A stretch of DNA of 64,000 nt from Xanthostigma xanthostigma (GCA_963575645.1 OY754476.1:3410001-3474000); one strand, 5' to 3'; shown: positions 45,521 to 56,989, numbered from the stretch's first letter. Numbers and translations are program-made. Notes: generated by a model from the sequence alone, not told the origin.

Positions 45521-46261
45521 TGATTTTTAGTGTTTTGAGTCATTTGAAGGGTAATATGATTTTTTATATAAAATTTATTGTCGACTATTTAAAAACAATT
45601 ATATTATATATATTTTTATACGAAGAGTGGATAAAATGGTAACATTACAAATCGTTGAACATTGATCGCGTTACTTTGGACTGATCTGCTTACAGTGACG
45701 TCACGTAATAGATTTACACACATATTACACGCACTTTTGAAGCTTATGTGTGACGTCAGATTGGTCATCAATTTCCGTAATAGAAAATTCAGAGCTATGC
45801 AAGAAGATTCACTGCAAAAATAATAGAGTAATCTAAAAATTATAACGATTGACTATCGATACTCAAATCGAGTACCGGGGAAAATGTAGTCAACTTTTGT
45901 TAAAACGGCATGAATGTAAATGTATATATCAAGTCATAATACGTTTGCTTCAGGTAATGAAAACCACTTAAGCCTTTGTGCAAATGTTATGCGACATCAG
46001 CATCAGCTTTGGCATTGAACGTTCGAACAGAACTTAACACCGTTCAACGAATGTACCCGTCACCTCCACCATTTCCGCCACACTCATTCCATCTTTGTAC
46101 AGTTAGAAGTTAATGTACAGTTGACATTGTTTGACTAAAATCGATTAACAAACCTTTTTTTCAAGCTCTGCAAAGTGTTGCTGAAACCAAAGATGAGGAT
46201 ATTCTTAAAGATTATTTTATTACTTAATTAATAAGGGCTAGAAGATGCAGGTATCCAATAA

Positions 46262-46500
46262 AAAAACCGGCCATCTGCGAGGGTTCCGTACAAACTTATA
46301 TAGGTGTGTAAATAGTTCATCCATCACGGGAATCGAGTCTCAAAGATTTTTCCCGCTTTGCAATTGGAAAACTGTTGTCTCCATACATCGATATACTAGG
46401 TCGCGGTCAGTTTATCAACTAAGTGTAATGAGTTCAGATGAACTATCCGAACTCTACTATATACCGTGGCTATATCTGATAGCTTAGCGGTCGTACCGTG
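46262..46500 (+). repeat. Dispersed insect-type repeat (GGTTCCGTAC family)
   Basis: CCGGCCATCTGCGAGGGTTC-CGTACAAAC, then ATCACGGGAATCGAGTCTC and CCCGCTTTGCAAT, matches the start of 57456-57900 (CCGGACTCGCGCACC...TTCCGTA). The edge at 47562 (AGGGTTACGTACCCGAAGGG) looks like the opposite end of the same family. The 80-residue frame inside is incidental. Confidence 0.5.
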
Positions 46501-46705
46501 CTGTACGCAACTGTTCTCATGATTGTATTTTAATAAAAGTTCGAGTATAGTGTTGTATAAACGCACCCTTAGCGGACGCTTGTTTTGTATTAGAACTGTT
46601 TCTGTGTACACGTGCGTAGCATGTTGTTGTGGTTTGTGTATGTATAGTATAGAATTTATTGTGAATAAATAAATTGGTTTTTCATCTAACACTAAAAAGA
46701 AGAAA

Positions 46706-46914
46706 ATAAAATATTTTTAACAAAAAAATTGAACCGACTTCAAAATATGCACTAAAAAGTAATAAAATAATTGCATTTTTGGAGTCGGTGTCAGCCAAGG
46801 AAGCTCTACAATATACCTAGCAATAATAACACCGACTCCAAAAATGCAATGATTTTATTACTTTTTAGTGCATATTTTGAAGTCGGTTCAATTTTTTTGT
46901 TAAAAATATTTTAT
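46706..46914. repeat. Foldback element, about 85-bp arms
   Basis: ATAAAATATTTTTAAC at the left, TTGAACCGACTTCAAAATAT, then TGCATTTTTGGAGTCGGTGT pair with their complements ending at 46914, with about one mismatch. The spacer is 37 bp. The high arm identity means it is young. Confidence 0.8.
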
Positions 46915-47361
46915 CTAATAAAGAATTAATTAAAATTAAACACCAATGTGACCACCATATTATTCTAACTAGATAGTTGCAATTTTATATATTTTACCTA
47001 GAAATGTCATATCACAGTTGGTCAGTTCCCGATATTGTTTATTGACAATTTAAACGTAACAAGACTAATATTTACAATTATTATAAAGAGACAATTCTGA
47101 ACGCTCATTTTTAACATACTTGGATACATCATGCTTGCTTTCGGCTTTAAAAAGCGGTTAGATGGAACCCGAATCTTAAAAATATTTTGAATGTTAACCA
47201 GGCTCAAACTACACATCTGTGATGTATAAACATATACACATGTATATATACGGGATGCTCATATAACATATCTACCCTTAAAAGAAAATATTTTCTAACT
47301 ATAAAGCAGATACCAATAATTTTTTAAATTAGGGAAATATCCACACGCAAAATTATTAAAA

Positions 47362-47450
47362 AATTCACTCTTCAAATAAATAAAATTGGTCGACCAATTT
47401 TATTTATTTGAAGACTTCTATTCAGACGTTAATCAAAGATTTTAAAATTC
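47362..47450 (-). mobile_element. Penelope-like terminal fragment with 44-bp palindrome
   Basis: TCTTCAAATAAATAAAATTG is followed by GTCGAC and its exact mirror, a perfect palindrome of about 46 bp. It is followed by TTCTATTCAGACGTTAATCA, the inverted match of 45.1 kb. The palindrome looks like a head-to-head joint of two copies of the same terminal sequence. Confidence 0.6.
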
Positions 47451-47561
47451 CCTCTTATTACAAAAAGGTTACCTGTCTATAGAATATTATTGATATTGAT
47501 CAGGAAAATTTAATTTAGAAACTACATTAACTTTGTTTACATTTTTCTGAATTTATTTTTT

Positions 47562-47830
47562 AGGGTTACGTACCCGAAGGGTGACCCACGGGATCTTATT
47601 AATAAACCTCCGCTACCCGTCCGTCCGTTTGTCTGTCAGCCGGCTGTGTCTCATGAACCGTAATAGGTAGAGAGTTGAAATTTTCACAGAGTGAAACAAA
47701 ACAACTAGATTACAGGACAAAATTTAGTAACAGGACGATATTTAGTTACCAAATTTTTGTTAGTTGACAGGGTGAAATTTAGTTACAAGGCAATATTTAG
47801 CGACTAAAATTTTGCTTAAATTTATGTCCT
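47562..47830 (+). repeat. Dispersed insect-type repeat edge plus GAAATTTAGTTACA cluster
   Basis: TTTTTTAGGGTTACGTACCC, CCGTCCGTCCGTTTGTCTGT and CTCATGAACCGTAATAGGTA-GAGAGTTGAAATTTTCAC form the widely seen edge of a dispersed insect repeat. From 47712 it runs into three diverged units like those at 3768-3860. Confidence 0.5.
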
Positions 47831-47924
47831 ACGACGACTCACAGTTTTTTAAATTGTATTCATTATTGCTTAATGAATTCGACAATTTTTCTGAAACAAC
47901 AATATTAATTGATTATGTTTATCT

Positions 47925-48353
47925 TTCAAAACAGCATTAAATATTTATTACGGCTTATTTCATTCGAACATGATATATGGTATTCTACTATGGGAAGCTG
48001 CTCCTGATGCAAAAAGAGTGTTTCGTCTACAAAAAAATTATTATTCGCATAATTATAAGAAGTAATTCCAGAGCCACATGCAAACCATTATTAAAATACA
48101 TGACAATTTAACTTTACATTCCATGTTAAATTAAATAAATTAAAGTTTTGAGCTCTAAAATTTTACAATAAGCTACCCACAGCCATTAGAGCGCTACAAC
48201 AACCGGCATTCATAAACCAAATAAAAAAATGCTTATCGATCTCTGTCTATACAAATTTACAGATTTCTTTTAAATTTTACGTATTTTGACTATTTTTGTA
48301 ACCGTACTTTTTAGTATACAAATAAACCAAATATTATTATTATTATTATTATA
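47925..48353 (+). pseudogene. LINE ORF2 C-terminus with (ATT)n tail
   Basis: The frame reads SFKTALNIYYGLFHSNMI, YGILLWEAAPDAKRVFRL, QK, typical of the region after the reverse transcriptase of Jockey-type LINEs (YYALFHSxLxYGIxLWG...LQKKA). Frameshifted thereafter; the last part reads FYNKLPTAIRALQQPAFI-NQIKKCL, the usual LYNxLPxxI...F...LK ending. The 3' tail is TATTATTATTATTATTAT. 5' truncated, with several stops and at least two frame changes. Confidence 0.75.
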
Positions 48354-48699
48354 AGTTATAGATGCTCGCCAACTGAATGAATTGAACACAACGATTGTTT
48401 ATAAGAAATTCTTTACAAACACCTGTTTTAGGAAGGAAAAAAAATGTACAGTTTCGCCCAACAACAGAACATTCTGTATATGTGTACATAAGTGAACAAC
48501 ATAGAGAACTCTGCAAATAGTTCTGTGCCAGATTTATAATGTTGTTTTTGTTTGCAGGCGAATGTTCGGATGATGTAAATCAAAGCCACCGGACACTAAT
48601 GGAGAATTATAGTATTTATATGCTGATTTTGCACTCCAGTGTGTGTTATGGTGTCATACCTATAGTATAGAATAACTGAATGCATTTACTATTAGACCT

Positions 48700-50095
48700 T
48701 CACATGTGTCTCACCTCTCATCTTACTGACATACTCCTCCTGTATCCGATCCGTCGCCTCACTTTGCCTTCATTCACAATTAGACGGAGAATATCAGATT
48801 TTTAAAACACCAGAATGCATCACAATACAGTATATTCCTTTATCGTTGCTAGATTGTAAACCAGAACCTCTCTAATTACAGCTCGCTGCTTTGACTGTCT
48901 GACATACGCTCGATCCGTCACCTCAACTACTCTTTATTCACAAAAGACGGGGAATTTCAGAATTTTAAAACACTAGAATGCATCAGAATACAATATACAG
49001 TCAAACCTGAGTGAATGAGAACTAGGTAAGCGAGAAAACTCTCTAAGTGAGAGTAATTGCCAGGTACCATCTTTGTAACACTCTAAAACCTCTATAAGTG
49101 AGAAACAGAAACCTCTATAACAGAAAGACGTTTTTCACTCATAGACCTTTATAACTGCCTGTACCCTATATACGCGATAGTCGAACGTATTAATAGTTCC
49201 ACGGAATTTAAGAATAAATCATAAATAACTGAACTAACTACCATTGTTTTTGTATAGTTTATATAGACCTCTATAAGTGATAAAGGCCACTCCTGTACCT
49301 TTATAAGCTAGAAACTCGGGCTAGTGAAAAATCTTCATAAGCGAAAAAGAGATCGCGGTCCCTTGAACTCTTGCTTATCCAAGTTCGACTGTATTCCTTT
49401 GTAGCTGTTAGGTTGTAAACCAGAATCTCTCCTCTTGCAGTTCGCTGGATTGGCTGTCCGACATACCTCTCATGCGTCCAATCCATCGTTTCACTTTCCC
49501 CTCATTCACAAGAGACGGGGAATACCAGAATTTGAAACCTCTAGAATGCATCAGCCTACAATATAGTCCTTTGTCGTTGCTAGGTTGTAAACCAGAGCCT
49601 CTCATTTGCACTTCGCTGCTTTGACTGTCCGATATACTCCTCATGCGTCCGATCCGTCACCTTACTTTCCTTTCATTCACAAGAGACGGGGAGTGCCATA
49701 ATTTTAAAACACTAAAATGCATCAGAATACAGTATATTCCTTTGCCGTTGCTAGGCTGTAAACCAGAATCTCTCCTTTTGCATTTCGTTGCATTGGATGT
49801 CCGACATACTTCTCATGCGTCCGATCCATCGTCTTACTTTCCCCTTTTCACAAGAGACGGGGAATACCTGAATTTGAAACCTCTAGAATGCATCAGCATA
49901 CAGTATAGTCCTGTGTCGTTGCTAGGTTGTAAATCAGAGCCTCTCTTCTTGTACTTCACTGCTTTGACTGTCTGACATACTTCTCATGCGTCCGATCTGT
50001 CACTGTCACTTTACCTTCATTCACTGAAGATGGGGAATACCCAAATTTTATAATGCCGGAATGCATTTCAATATAGTTTATTCCTTTAAAACATT
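48700..50095 (+). repeat. 171-bp satellite array with A/B alternation
   Basis: The landmark GTTGCTAGGTTGTAAACCAG recurs at about 48845, 49404, 49576, 49747 and 49918, that is every 171 bp once the MITE at 48998-49391 is removed. Two variants alternate in the right part: AAACCTCTAGAATGCATCAG-C...TATAGTCC and AAACACTAGAATGCATCAG-A...TATATTCC, suggesting a 342-bp higher-order unit. The edge units are more diverged. Since 171 is divisible by three, a 110-residue frame stays open over two units (49643-49975), probably by chance. Confidence 0.85.
48998..49391. mobile_element. Pogo-like MITE inserted in the satellite
   Basis: Ends CAGTCAAACCTGAGTGAATG and CTTATCCAAGTTCGACTG are inverted, with TA on both sides (48996-48997, 49392-49393). 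Removing the 394 bp plus one TA restores ACAATATATTCCTTT, the expected satellite sequence. The interior has repeated AACCTCTATAAGTGAGAAAC motifs. Confidence 0.9.
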
Positions 50096-50287
50096 GTTCG
50101 CGATTAAATAAGCGTTTCCCTTCGTACATTTTACAGCTTTGACTATCGCAAGTCTCAACTCCTTAGTGCCACAATGACCCTTCAGACTGTTTTTAATTGC
50201 TTTCATAAATTTAAACTACTAATATCTTTTAAACTAAGAAAGAGACAGATGTACATTCTGTTGGCATCGCAATAAACGTGATTAATT

Positions 50288-50713
50288 TGTAAAATAATAA
50301 TAATAATAATGCGTTTAACGTCCGTTTCTCGACTTTATGTCATAACAGACGCCATTGGCATCATTACTATTTTCCATCTATCACACTTCCCGTTATTTTA
50401 TACATTTTTAAACTTCCACTTAATTAATAGCAATGGGCGAATGACGGAATTTTTGGACCTTAGGATAAGGTAGACAAATTTTGAGAACAGGAGTTTGACA
50501 TGTAATCGGCCATGACTTGATTAAGGAACCATCTCGATATTTATCTGGAATCATTGAGGGAAACCATGGAAATCCTTAACAAGATGGCGGGTACAGGAAT
50601 TGTTGTTTTTCGGCGAGAGACAGCAGGAAAAAGTCCTAGCCACATCTGTCCCCGCCGGGATTCGAACACCTCCCGAATGCGAGTCTAGTGCTCTCACTAC
50701 TACGCCTCCCGCT
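50288..50713 (-). mobile_element. tRNA-derived SINE
   Basis: On the minus strand the 5' end has GGGAGGCGTAGTAGTGAGAG (A-box-like) and GGTGTTCGAATCCCGGCGGG, a clean pol III B box. The body runs about 350 bp and ends AGTCGAGAAACGGACGTTAA-ACGC followed by ATT repeats (50292-50310). A 3' fragment of the same family lies at 39918-39990. The anticodon region does not fold as a working tRNA. Confidence 0.75.
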
Positions 50714-51414
50714 TGATATAAATTTGTAAAATATCAGAGAAATATTGAATTTTGCTAAAAAACGTAATGTACAAAATTATTTTAAATTTGTTCTTGAAAT
50801 AGTTCGATACCGATCATAATATTGTATAACGTATATAAGTGGTAATTCACAATAGATTCAGATTGAAAGCACCACAAATAAATTGCACACACTGTCAGCG
50901 GTATGTGCTATTTTATCGCTTCAAGCGCCAGAGCTGAATTTTGCTCATACAATCACTTATATCTTGGTTAATTTCGCAAGAAATCGATTCAAATTGTAAC
51001 TTTTCGCAAGAGAGAGTTTCTATTCTGTAAAATGGAACCGTTTTTAAACTCGATTTCCTAAAATTGTAATTGAAAATCGCGAACAGCAGTTGTCAATACG
51101 TACATACATATGTACGTCCGAGCTTTGACGACCGTAAATCTTGACGGATCAACTTGGTTTACTTTTATGTTCACTTTGTTTACCATCAGAATACAATCCT
51201 ATTGAATTTCATTGGAAGCATTAAACAGTTTTATTGTCAAAAACAATTTCATTATTTTCTGACAACTAATAAAGTTTCAATCATAAGAAAAAAACATTTG
51301 CAACTGCATCGGCTTCCCATAGCCATCGCGTCTGCGTCATTTACGCAAAAGGTCGCGCACCGATTTGATTCACATTTAATTTATATTTATCCTTCTCCGT
51401 ATTCTTGATATTTA

Positions 51415-51905
51415 TCTAATATATAAAATTCTCGTGTCACAGTTTTCGTTGCCATACTCCTCCGAAACGGCTTGACCGATTTTGATGAAATTTTTTGTGC
51501 TTATCCGGTATCTATGAGAATCGGCAACATCTATTTTTCATCCCCCTAAATGTTAGGGGTAGTCCACCCCTAAATTTTTATTTTTTATTTTTTAAACAAA
51601 ATTTTTAATTTCTATTTTTTTATGATACAACATACAAAAATACATACAATCCTCAATTTTCACCCTTCTACGATCAACCCTTATTTTTTAATAGCCATTT
51701 TAGTAATTTAATAATTTTTCCTCTCCGGTCGAAAACTGATCAATCGTCATTTAATTAGTTATCCCCGCCAGATGTCTACAGGTGTCACTTCGCCAACATC
51801 TATTTTTCATCCCCCTAAATGTTAGGGGTAGTCCACCCCTAAATTTTTTTTCTTCCTTCCCCATTCGTTCTTTTGCACCCGGGTGAAACCGGGCGGGACC
51901 GCTAG
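51415..51905 (+). mobile_element. Non-autonomous Helitron
   Basis: Starts TCTAATATATAAAATTCTCG after an A and contains CCGAAACGGCTTGACCGATT. It ends CACCCGGGTGAAACCGGG-CGGGACCG-CTAG followed by T. A 53-bp block (ACATCTATTTTTCATCCCCC, TAGGGGTAGTCCACCCCTAA) is present twice, at about 51528 and 51797. Length 491 bp. Confidence 0.9.
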
Positions 51906-52048
51906 TATACATATATATATATATTTTTGTATTTCTCATAGAGTGGCAAACTTAACGGCGTGTATACCTACTTTTGATTTTGCGAACGATATTTTAAAAA
52001 TATTCGTTCTAAATAATAATATCAAATTTAAACTATTGCATTAGTTGT

Positions 52049-52560
52049 TGGGGTGATGCATCGGAAGTGGAAAGAGTATTTAGAATTCCAAAGAGAATAC
52101 TTAGAGCTATTTTTACCTTACGATATTTGGAATCATTCAGAAGTTTATTTAAGGACAACAATATTTTAACACTTTCACAAAATCTTCTCAATCTCCTTAC
52201 TCATATATAGAAAATACAAAATAGTCTTAACTCCAATAGCGATTTTCACAACCATAACACTAGAGGCAGACATTTAAAACGTCAGGACAAATACAAAGTG
52301 CATTTTTCCAAAGATCACCTCTTTATATAGGGGTCACACTTTTTTAATCTTATGCCAATATCTGTAAAAAATTCAAAATCAGTTGATCAGTTTAATACGC
52401 AATTTTTGGCGTTTCCCATAAGACCCCATGTAAAAATAAATTAAGCTACGAACATTCACAATATCATGATGGCATGTTTCGGTTAGTATTTATAATATAT
52501 AACATATAAACTCAATTTCACTGTATTCTGATCATTTTGATATTATATGGAGGGAACTCC
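52049..52560 (+). pseudogene. LINE ORF2 C-terminus and 3' UTR
   Basis: Reads WGDASEVERVFRIPKR, ILRAIFTLRYLESFRS, LFKDNNILTLSQNLL, then HNTRGRHLKRQDKYKV, HFSKDHLFI and SVDQFNTQFLAFPIRP before TAA near 52443. HNTR...L....K......Y.G...FN.LP is the classic ending of Jockey/CR1-type ORF2. Two in-frame stops are present and the 5' part is missing. About 115 bp of 3' UTR follows. Confidence 0.75.
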
Positions 52561-52922
52561 CTTCAAAAAAATATCTGACGCTGATCTGATATCATTAGTT
52601 CCTAATCTATGATGACGCTCTCAGTTCATTTATCGATTGTACAATTAAAAATTGGTTTTTATTTCTGTTAACCAATTGGTCCATTCTTAACGAGTAACAG
52701 ATTAACCTAACGGTAGTGCCCGGTCAGCTATTTTTAACTCATTGTGTTATTGTTAGCTGGTAGCTACAAGTGACCCTCGACACAATTTGTCAGTTTGGCC
52801 ACTGGCCACTATTATACAAACTCATTCCATAAATTATCAGGTACACGATACAGCTATCAAACACGATTTTAATGTACTGAGTGCGGTGACTGCACGCTTT
52901 TTTCGAGTTGCTATCAACCATA

Positions 52923-53117
52923 CTGCCGTAAAAAGGCAAAAGGCCAACTTATAAATTTGAGTAAATCAAGATTTACTAAAAATGTATTGACCGTCTAGAA
53001 TTTTAGATTATGGAAACCAAAACATGGGGGAAACATTTTTTAAAGACAATAAAATTATTGCTGCAACACTTCCTGCTGTCGTTGGTTTCAATATGAACTC
53101 ATTTTTCAACAAAGCAA
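52923..53117 (+). mobile_element. Tc/mariner-type MITE, right end lost
   Basis: Left end CTGCCGTAAAAAGGCAAAAG preceded by TA matches 42365. The body (GAATTTTAGATTATGGAAAC, ATGAACTCATTTTTCAACAA) matches too, but the right terminus is replaced by GC-rich unrelated sequence near 53120. It keeps about 40 bp around 53037-53075 that the other copy lacks. Confidence 0.65.
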
Positions 53118-54105
53118 GCCAGGTGGTAGGTAGGATAGGGGGCCCCCGCGCGGGCTAGGTTCCAGATCTTGCGACTTAAATGTAAACTAAATCAGATAAT
53201 TCGTTCGTATAATTGGAATGAAACAGAAAAATTCGAAAATGGTTCCCTGTTCCTTAAAAGTAGTTTTGAAAATTTTAGAACGGCGATAACTTTTGATCGA
53301 ATCAACTTATTTAGACGTGTATCACAATAGTAATACATTTGACATTGTTTCAGAAATCGGAGATATTAAAATATTAAAATTTAATTTTTGATGTTCTAAA
53401 AAACTCGATCGATTGGGTAAAAATTTTCAAATAATGCGAAAGAGGTGCATTATATCGATTCGCGACGCGGTCGCGACGGAGCTAAAGATATCGCATTCTG
53501 GCCGTGCGAGATCAGTACACAGGAAAGATAGAAGGTCGGTTATATAGGAGTATAAAATAAAAAGCGTAAATTACATAAGCAGATTTTTTTTTAATTTCCT
53601 CCGTAAATATTAATTTTTTGAGATAAAATAAACGTCATTGTGCTTCAGTTTCAATTTAAGTATGAAAAAAGTTACTCGTAAGTTAAAAAAATCACGTACT
53701 GAGCCGTCAGTAACACAGTGTTAAGGTATTTTTATCGAGCGTGCAAACACCGCACAAATTCCATTCAAATCACAATTATGGAGCTTATACGCATGTACCT
53801 ATAACCAAACAAACATACCTATGTATGAGAATGGAAGTGGAATATGAGTGTTGACATGCCCTGTCCGTTCTGGCCATTCTAAATACTAACCAACGATGGT
53901 CGGCCTCACAACGACACCAACCGACTACACACTAGGCACACTTCGTTGTTTCTAAAAAAAAATCTCAAATGTTTTCACATAAATAAAATAATGAATATTA
54001 AGGTTTAAGCCTACCACCGTATTCTTAATAATTGCGTTCGTGTTTTTCTTTATTATTTTTATTTTAATGTTAAGTACATCTTATAAACTGTAATTTAATT
54101 TTTAA
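53118..54105. other. No recognised gene; local GC-rich words
   Basis: GGGGGCCCCCGCGCGGGCTA near 53139 and TTCGCGACGCGGTCGCGACG near 53458 stand out. Nothing else can be assigned. Confidence 0.35.
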
Positions 54106-54109
54106 TATA

Positions 54110-54406
54110 CAGTATAAACTCTGTAAGTCGAACTTCAAGGGAGACGCCAAAATTTTGTAAGGAAATATTCAACTTGCAGAGGTCAAAATTCAACTAATTT
54201 TGAATTTCTATGTCTACGATACAGAGGTCCAATTTATTTTATCGAATTATGTAGAAAAAATATGTAACTACCGAAATGGCTTGCAGAGACTCACGGATTA
54301 TTTCGACTTATAGAGGGTTGAGATTAATGGAGATTTTTGGGCTTGTAGAGAAGGAAACAATACATTTTTTCGAGTTTTTGAAGTTCGACTTAAAGAGGTT
54401 CTACTG
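54110..54406. mobile_element. Pogo-like MITE
   Basis: Ends CAGTATAAACTCTGTAAGTC-GAAC and GTTCGACTTAAAGAGGTTCT-ACTG are inverted over about 24 bp. TA precedes the left end. The right side reads TG, presumably mutated TA. Length 297 bp. Confidence 0.8.
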
Positions 54407-54632
54407 TGTATAAAATTCGAATTTTTTAATGGGATACCAACGCGAGACTTGTCACATTTTTCGATGAGAATGAATACCAGTTAACAGTATACCTACTAAG
54501 GTTTATGAAAAACGGTCCAAACTTTCTCTAGTAACATTGGTTCAGATAAACAGACAAATGACAAAAATTCTGGAAACGTTTTCCCGTCCAAGAACAGAAT
54601 CCCTAAAAGCAGTAGATTCCCTGACAGTACTC

Positions 54633-54755
54633 AAATAAAAAATAAGTTCAAAAGCTAAAACCCGACTACTGAAAACTATGAAACAAAATGAGAATATTTT
54701 CTTGTTTTATACTTTTCTGTAGTTGGGTTTTAGTTTTTGAACTTATTTTTTATTT
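54633..54755. repeat. Inverted repeat, 37-bp arms
   Basis: AAATAAAAAATAAGTTCAAA, then AGCTAAAACCCGACTAC, pairs with the complement ending at 54755 with two mismatches. The spacer is 49 bp. Confidence 0.7.
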
Positions 54756-54779
54756 AAATTAACTTTGAACTTTTCTTTT

Positions 54780-55000
54780 TTTGTTTCCAATTTGCTCACC
54801 CCTGGGAGCAAAATTCACAAATAAATGTGGCCTATGTTACCGGGCTATAATAACGAGTCGATTGACACCTTATTTATCAAAATCGGATGAACAGTTTAGG
54901 TGCTATGGTGGAACATCCGTAAATACGAACATACATACGAGTACATAGACTGCTAAACTCTTAACCCTTCCTTTTGACTTCGCCGCAGTCGGGAAAAAAA
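54780..55000 (+). repeat. Dispersed element with GCCGCAGTCGGG tail
   Basis: CACCCCTGGGAGCAAAATTC, TCAAAATCGGATGAACAGTT, ACATACATACGAG, then TTGACTTCGCCGCAGTCGGG-AAAAA. The 3' part is shared with 32075-32110. The layout (primer-like phrase, ACATA run, conserved tail) is common at ends of insect transposons. Family not identified. Confidence 0.45.
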
Positions 55001-55009
55001 TATATTTTA

Positions 55010-56080
55010 TCGTGTAGATTGTAAAGGTAAACTTTTAAATATAAAGAAAAACCATTCCAAAATTTTAAAAAAAATTTATTATAAGCGCTCTAAATTGATT
55101 ATCGTGTAGAGTTGCATTTAGATATTATTTTTATTTTAATTTCTAGTTTTTATGATTTCAGTTCTTAATGTTACCATATTTTTATTTAGGTTAAGTGGAA
55201 GAACTGCTATGCTGTACTTGACTCTTTATTATTATTGATTTTTTTAGACTATCTGAACACTACGTCTTTTATTCTGACAGCGTCTTTAAATTTATAAGTT
55301 TTAAAATCATTTTATATTATTAATCGTAGCTTGTAACCAATTTAAACCGAATTTCTTCGGCTAGATATCGACCTTCGGCTAGTCTGCCAGACACTACTTT
55401 GAAGTCACGTACATTTGGTACGTCCTAACTCCATACCCAATTTCTTAAGGTAAAACCTGTAAACATATCTAAACAACAGCACCTTTAATTTAAAAGTAAC
55501 TCACTTTTATGAACAATGCGTCAACCAACAAAGGGGGTCTCAGCGACAATCAGTAAACGAAGCAGGGCGTTGGACAGTGGAACAATGGTGGGGCGTGGGA
55601 CACCGTGCAGGCATTAAGCAATGCGCAACGGACACAGCGTGTAGCCCGTTTACATTTGTACTCTGAATATACGCAATTAATCCTCACGCTTGTGGAAATC
55701 ATAGATAGCGCAATGAAATATTAGTGGCTGAATTCTTTTTACTCGCTCATACAGACTGGCTCTAAATTAGTCAAACAGAGGCCGTCAAATAATTATTATT
55801 TAATGAGTGGTGATGTTATACTAAAACAAATTCATTTTAAAAGATTTTTGAAGCACACAAACGACAAGACGTAAGATATTCGTCTCTACAGTATTGTTCA
55901 CCGCAAGTGGCAACAGTGAATAATTCTACTAGACAAAAAAAAGTTTAAATAGTTTTTTGTTCAACTCGAGATTTACTATCGGAAACTGCTAAGGTATATT
56001 TTTTGTACTTCAAACTCAACCGACTACATTTTTTTCAAAGTTTTAAGCCCAGTAGTTTTGGAGACAAGGGGATCGAATCA
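55010..56080. other. No recognised gene
   Basis: 55500-55700 is GC-richer than its surroundings (GGAACAATGGTGGGGCGTGG) without a frame I recognise. The rest is AT-rich. Confidence 0.35.
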
Positions 56081-56086
56081 TGGGGG

Positions 56087-56199
56087 TAGTGATGAGCAAA
56101 GCAAGACCAAGACCAAGACTGAAATAGTCTTGGTCTTGTTCTTGCCCAAATACTTTTAGTCTTGGTCTTGCTTATTCGGACCGATTTGGCTCAACACTA
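56087..56199. mobile_element. 113-bp hAT-like MITE with internal hairpin
   Basis: TAGTGATGAGCAAAGCAAG at the left and TTTGGCTCAACACTA at the right are hAT-style inverted ends. The flanks CATGGGGG and GATGGGAA form a partly eroded 8-bp duplication. The inside is made of GACCAAGACT / AGTCTTGGTC repeats that fold on themselves. Confidence 0.65.
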
Positions 56200-56737
56200 G
56201 ATGGGAAGAATGTTCAATTCAATTATATCGCCTTCAATATCTTTTAAACTATGAATTTCAAAATTATTTTTTATATATTTGTATTTTTCATAAAGAGCCC
56301 TTTCATTTGATACGCCACATGATGCACTTAAAAAATTGTTTTTTTTTTAATTTTCGAATTTTCCCTAATAATAGGAATTTGTTTATTCATGCTATACGTT
56401 CCTGACTGAGTCATCTAACTCTATATGTACCAAATTTCAACTTTTTTCGTCCAATAGATTCGGAGAAAATAATACGGAGAGACAGAGAGACACGAGAATT
56501 TTTTCATCGGATATACAGAATCCTAAAAGAATTAAACTAACTAATTTCTGTTATTGTTATCGACAGTTCAGACTCCGCCCTTTTTTAAGATTTAAATTTG
56601 AACACATTTAATGTTTTTACACGCTTTATATTAACTTCACTTGTAAGTTTGAATGTATGTATGTTTGTTTGTAACCTTCGTTTGGACTACATCAAGTGGT
56701 TTATTACTGTAGTATAATATGCCAGCACTGTAACTAC

Positions 56738-56826
56738 AGTGGTTAGCCGTGCGGTCTAGGGCACGGGTCTTCGCTGACGTCAACTCTCGGAATCACGGGT
56801 CGTGGGCTCTAATCCCGTCCACGTCG
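56738..56826 (+). repeat. tRNA-like SINE head
   Basis: CAGTGGTTAGCCGTGCGGTC resembles an A-box region and GGGCTCTAATCCCGTCC a weakened B box, about 60 bp apart. Poly-T follows. It differs from the SINE at 50.3 kb. It is not a functional tRNA by inspection. Confidence 0.4.
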
Positions 56827-56989
56827 GAAAAATTTTTTTTTTTTTTTCGGCAAATTTTTGACAATAAATCGAACTAAAAAGTGGAAAATAAATATAGTTA
56901 AAAAAAAACTAAAAAACACGCTTTATATCGAACTAAAAAGTAAAAAATATGTTTTTTAAAATAAGCTTAAAACAATAATGATATACAAG

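Noticed and set aside
49301-49644. Minus-strand frames over the satellite and MITE
   Set aside because: The sequence is explained by repeats on both sides of an insertion; no start context or conserved domain.
48700-50095. CRISPR-like regular spacing
   Set aside because: Eukaryotic satellite: adjacent 171-bp units without unique spacers.
50650-50712. Functional tRNA gene
   Set aside because: The B box is good, but the sequence does not fold into a cloverleaf and continues into a SINE body with an ATT tail.
56738-56826. Functional serine-type tRNA
   Set aside because: The B box is degenerate and acceptor arms do not pair by inspection.
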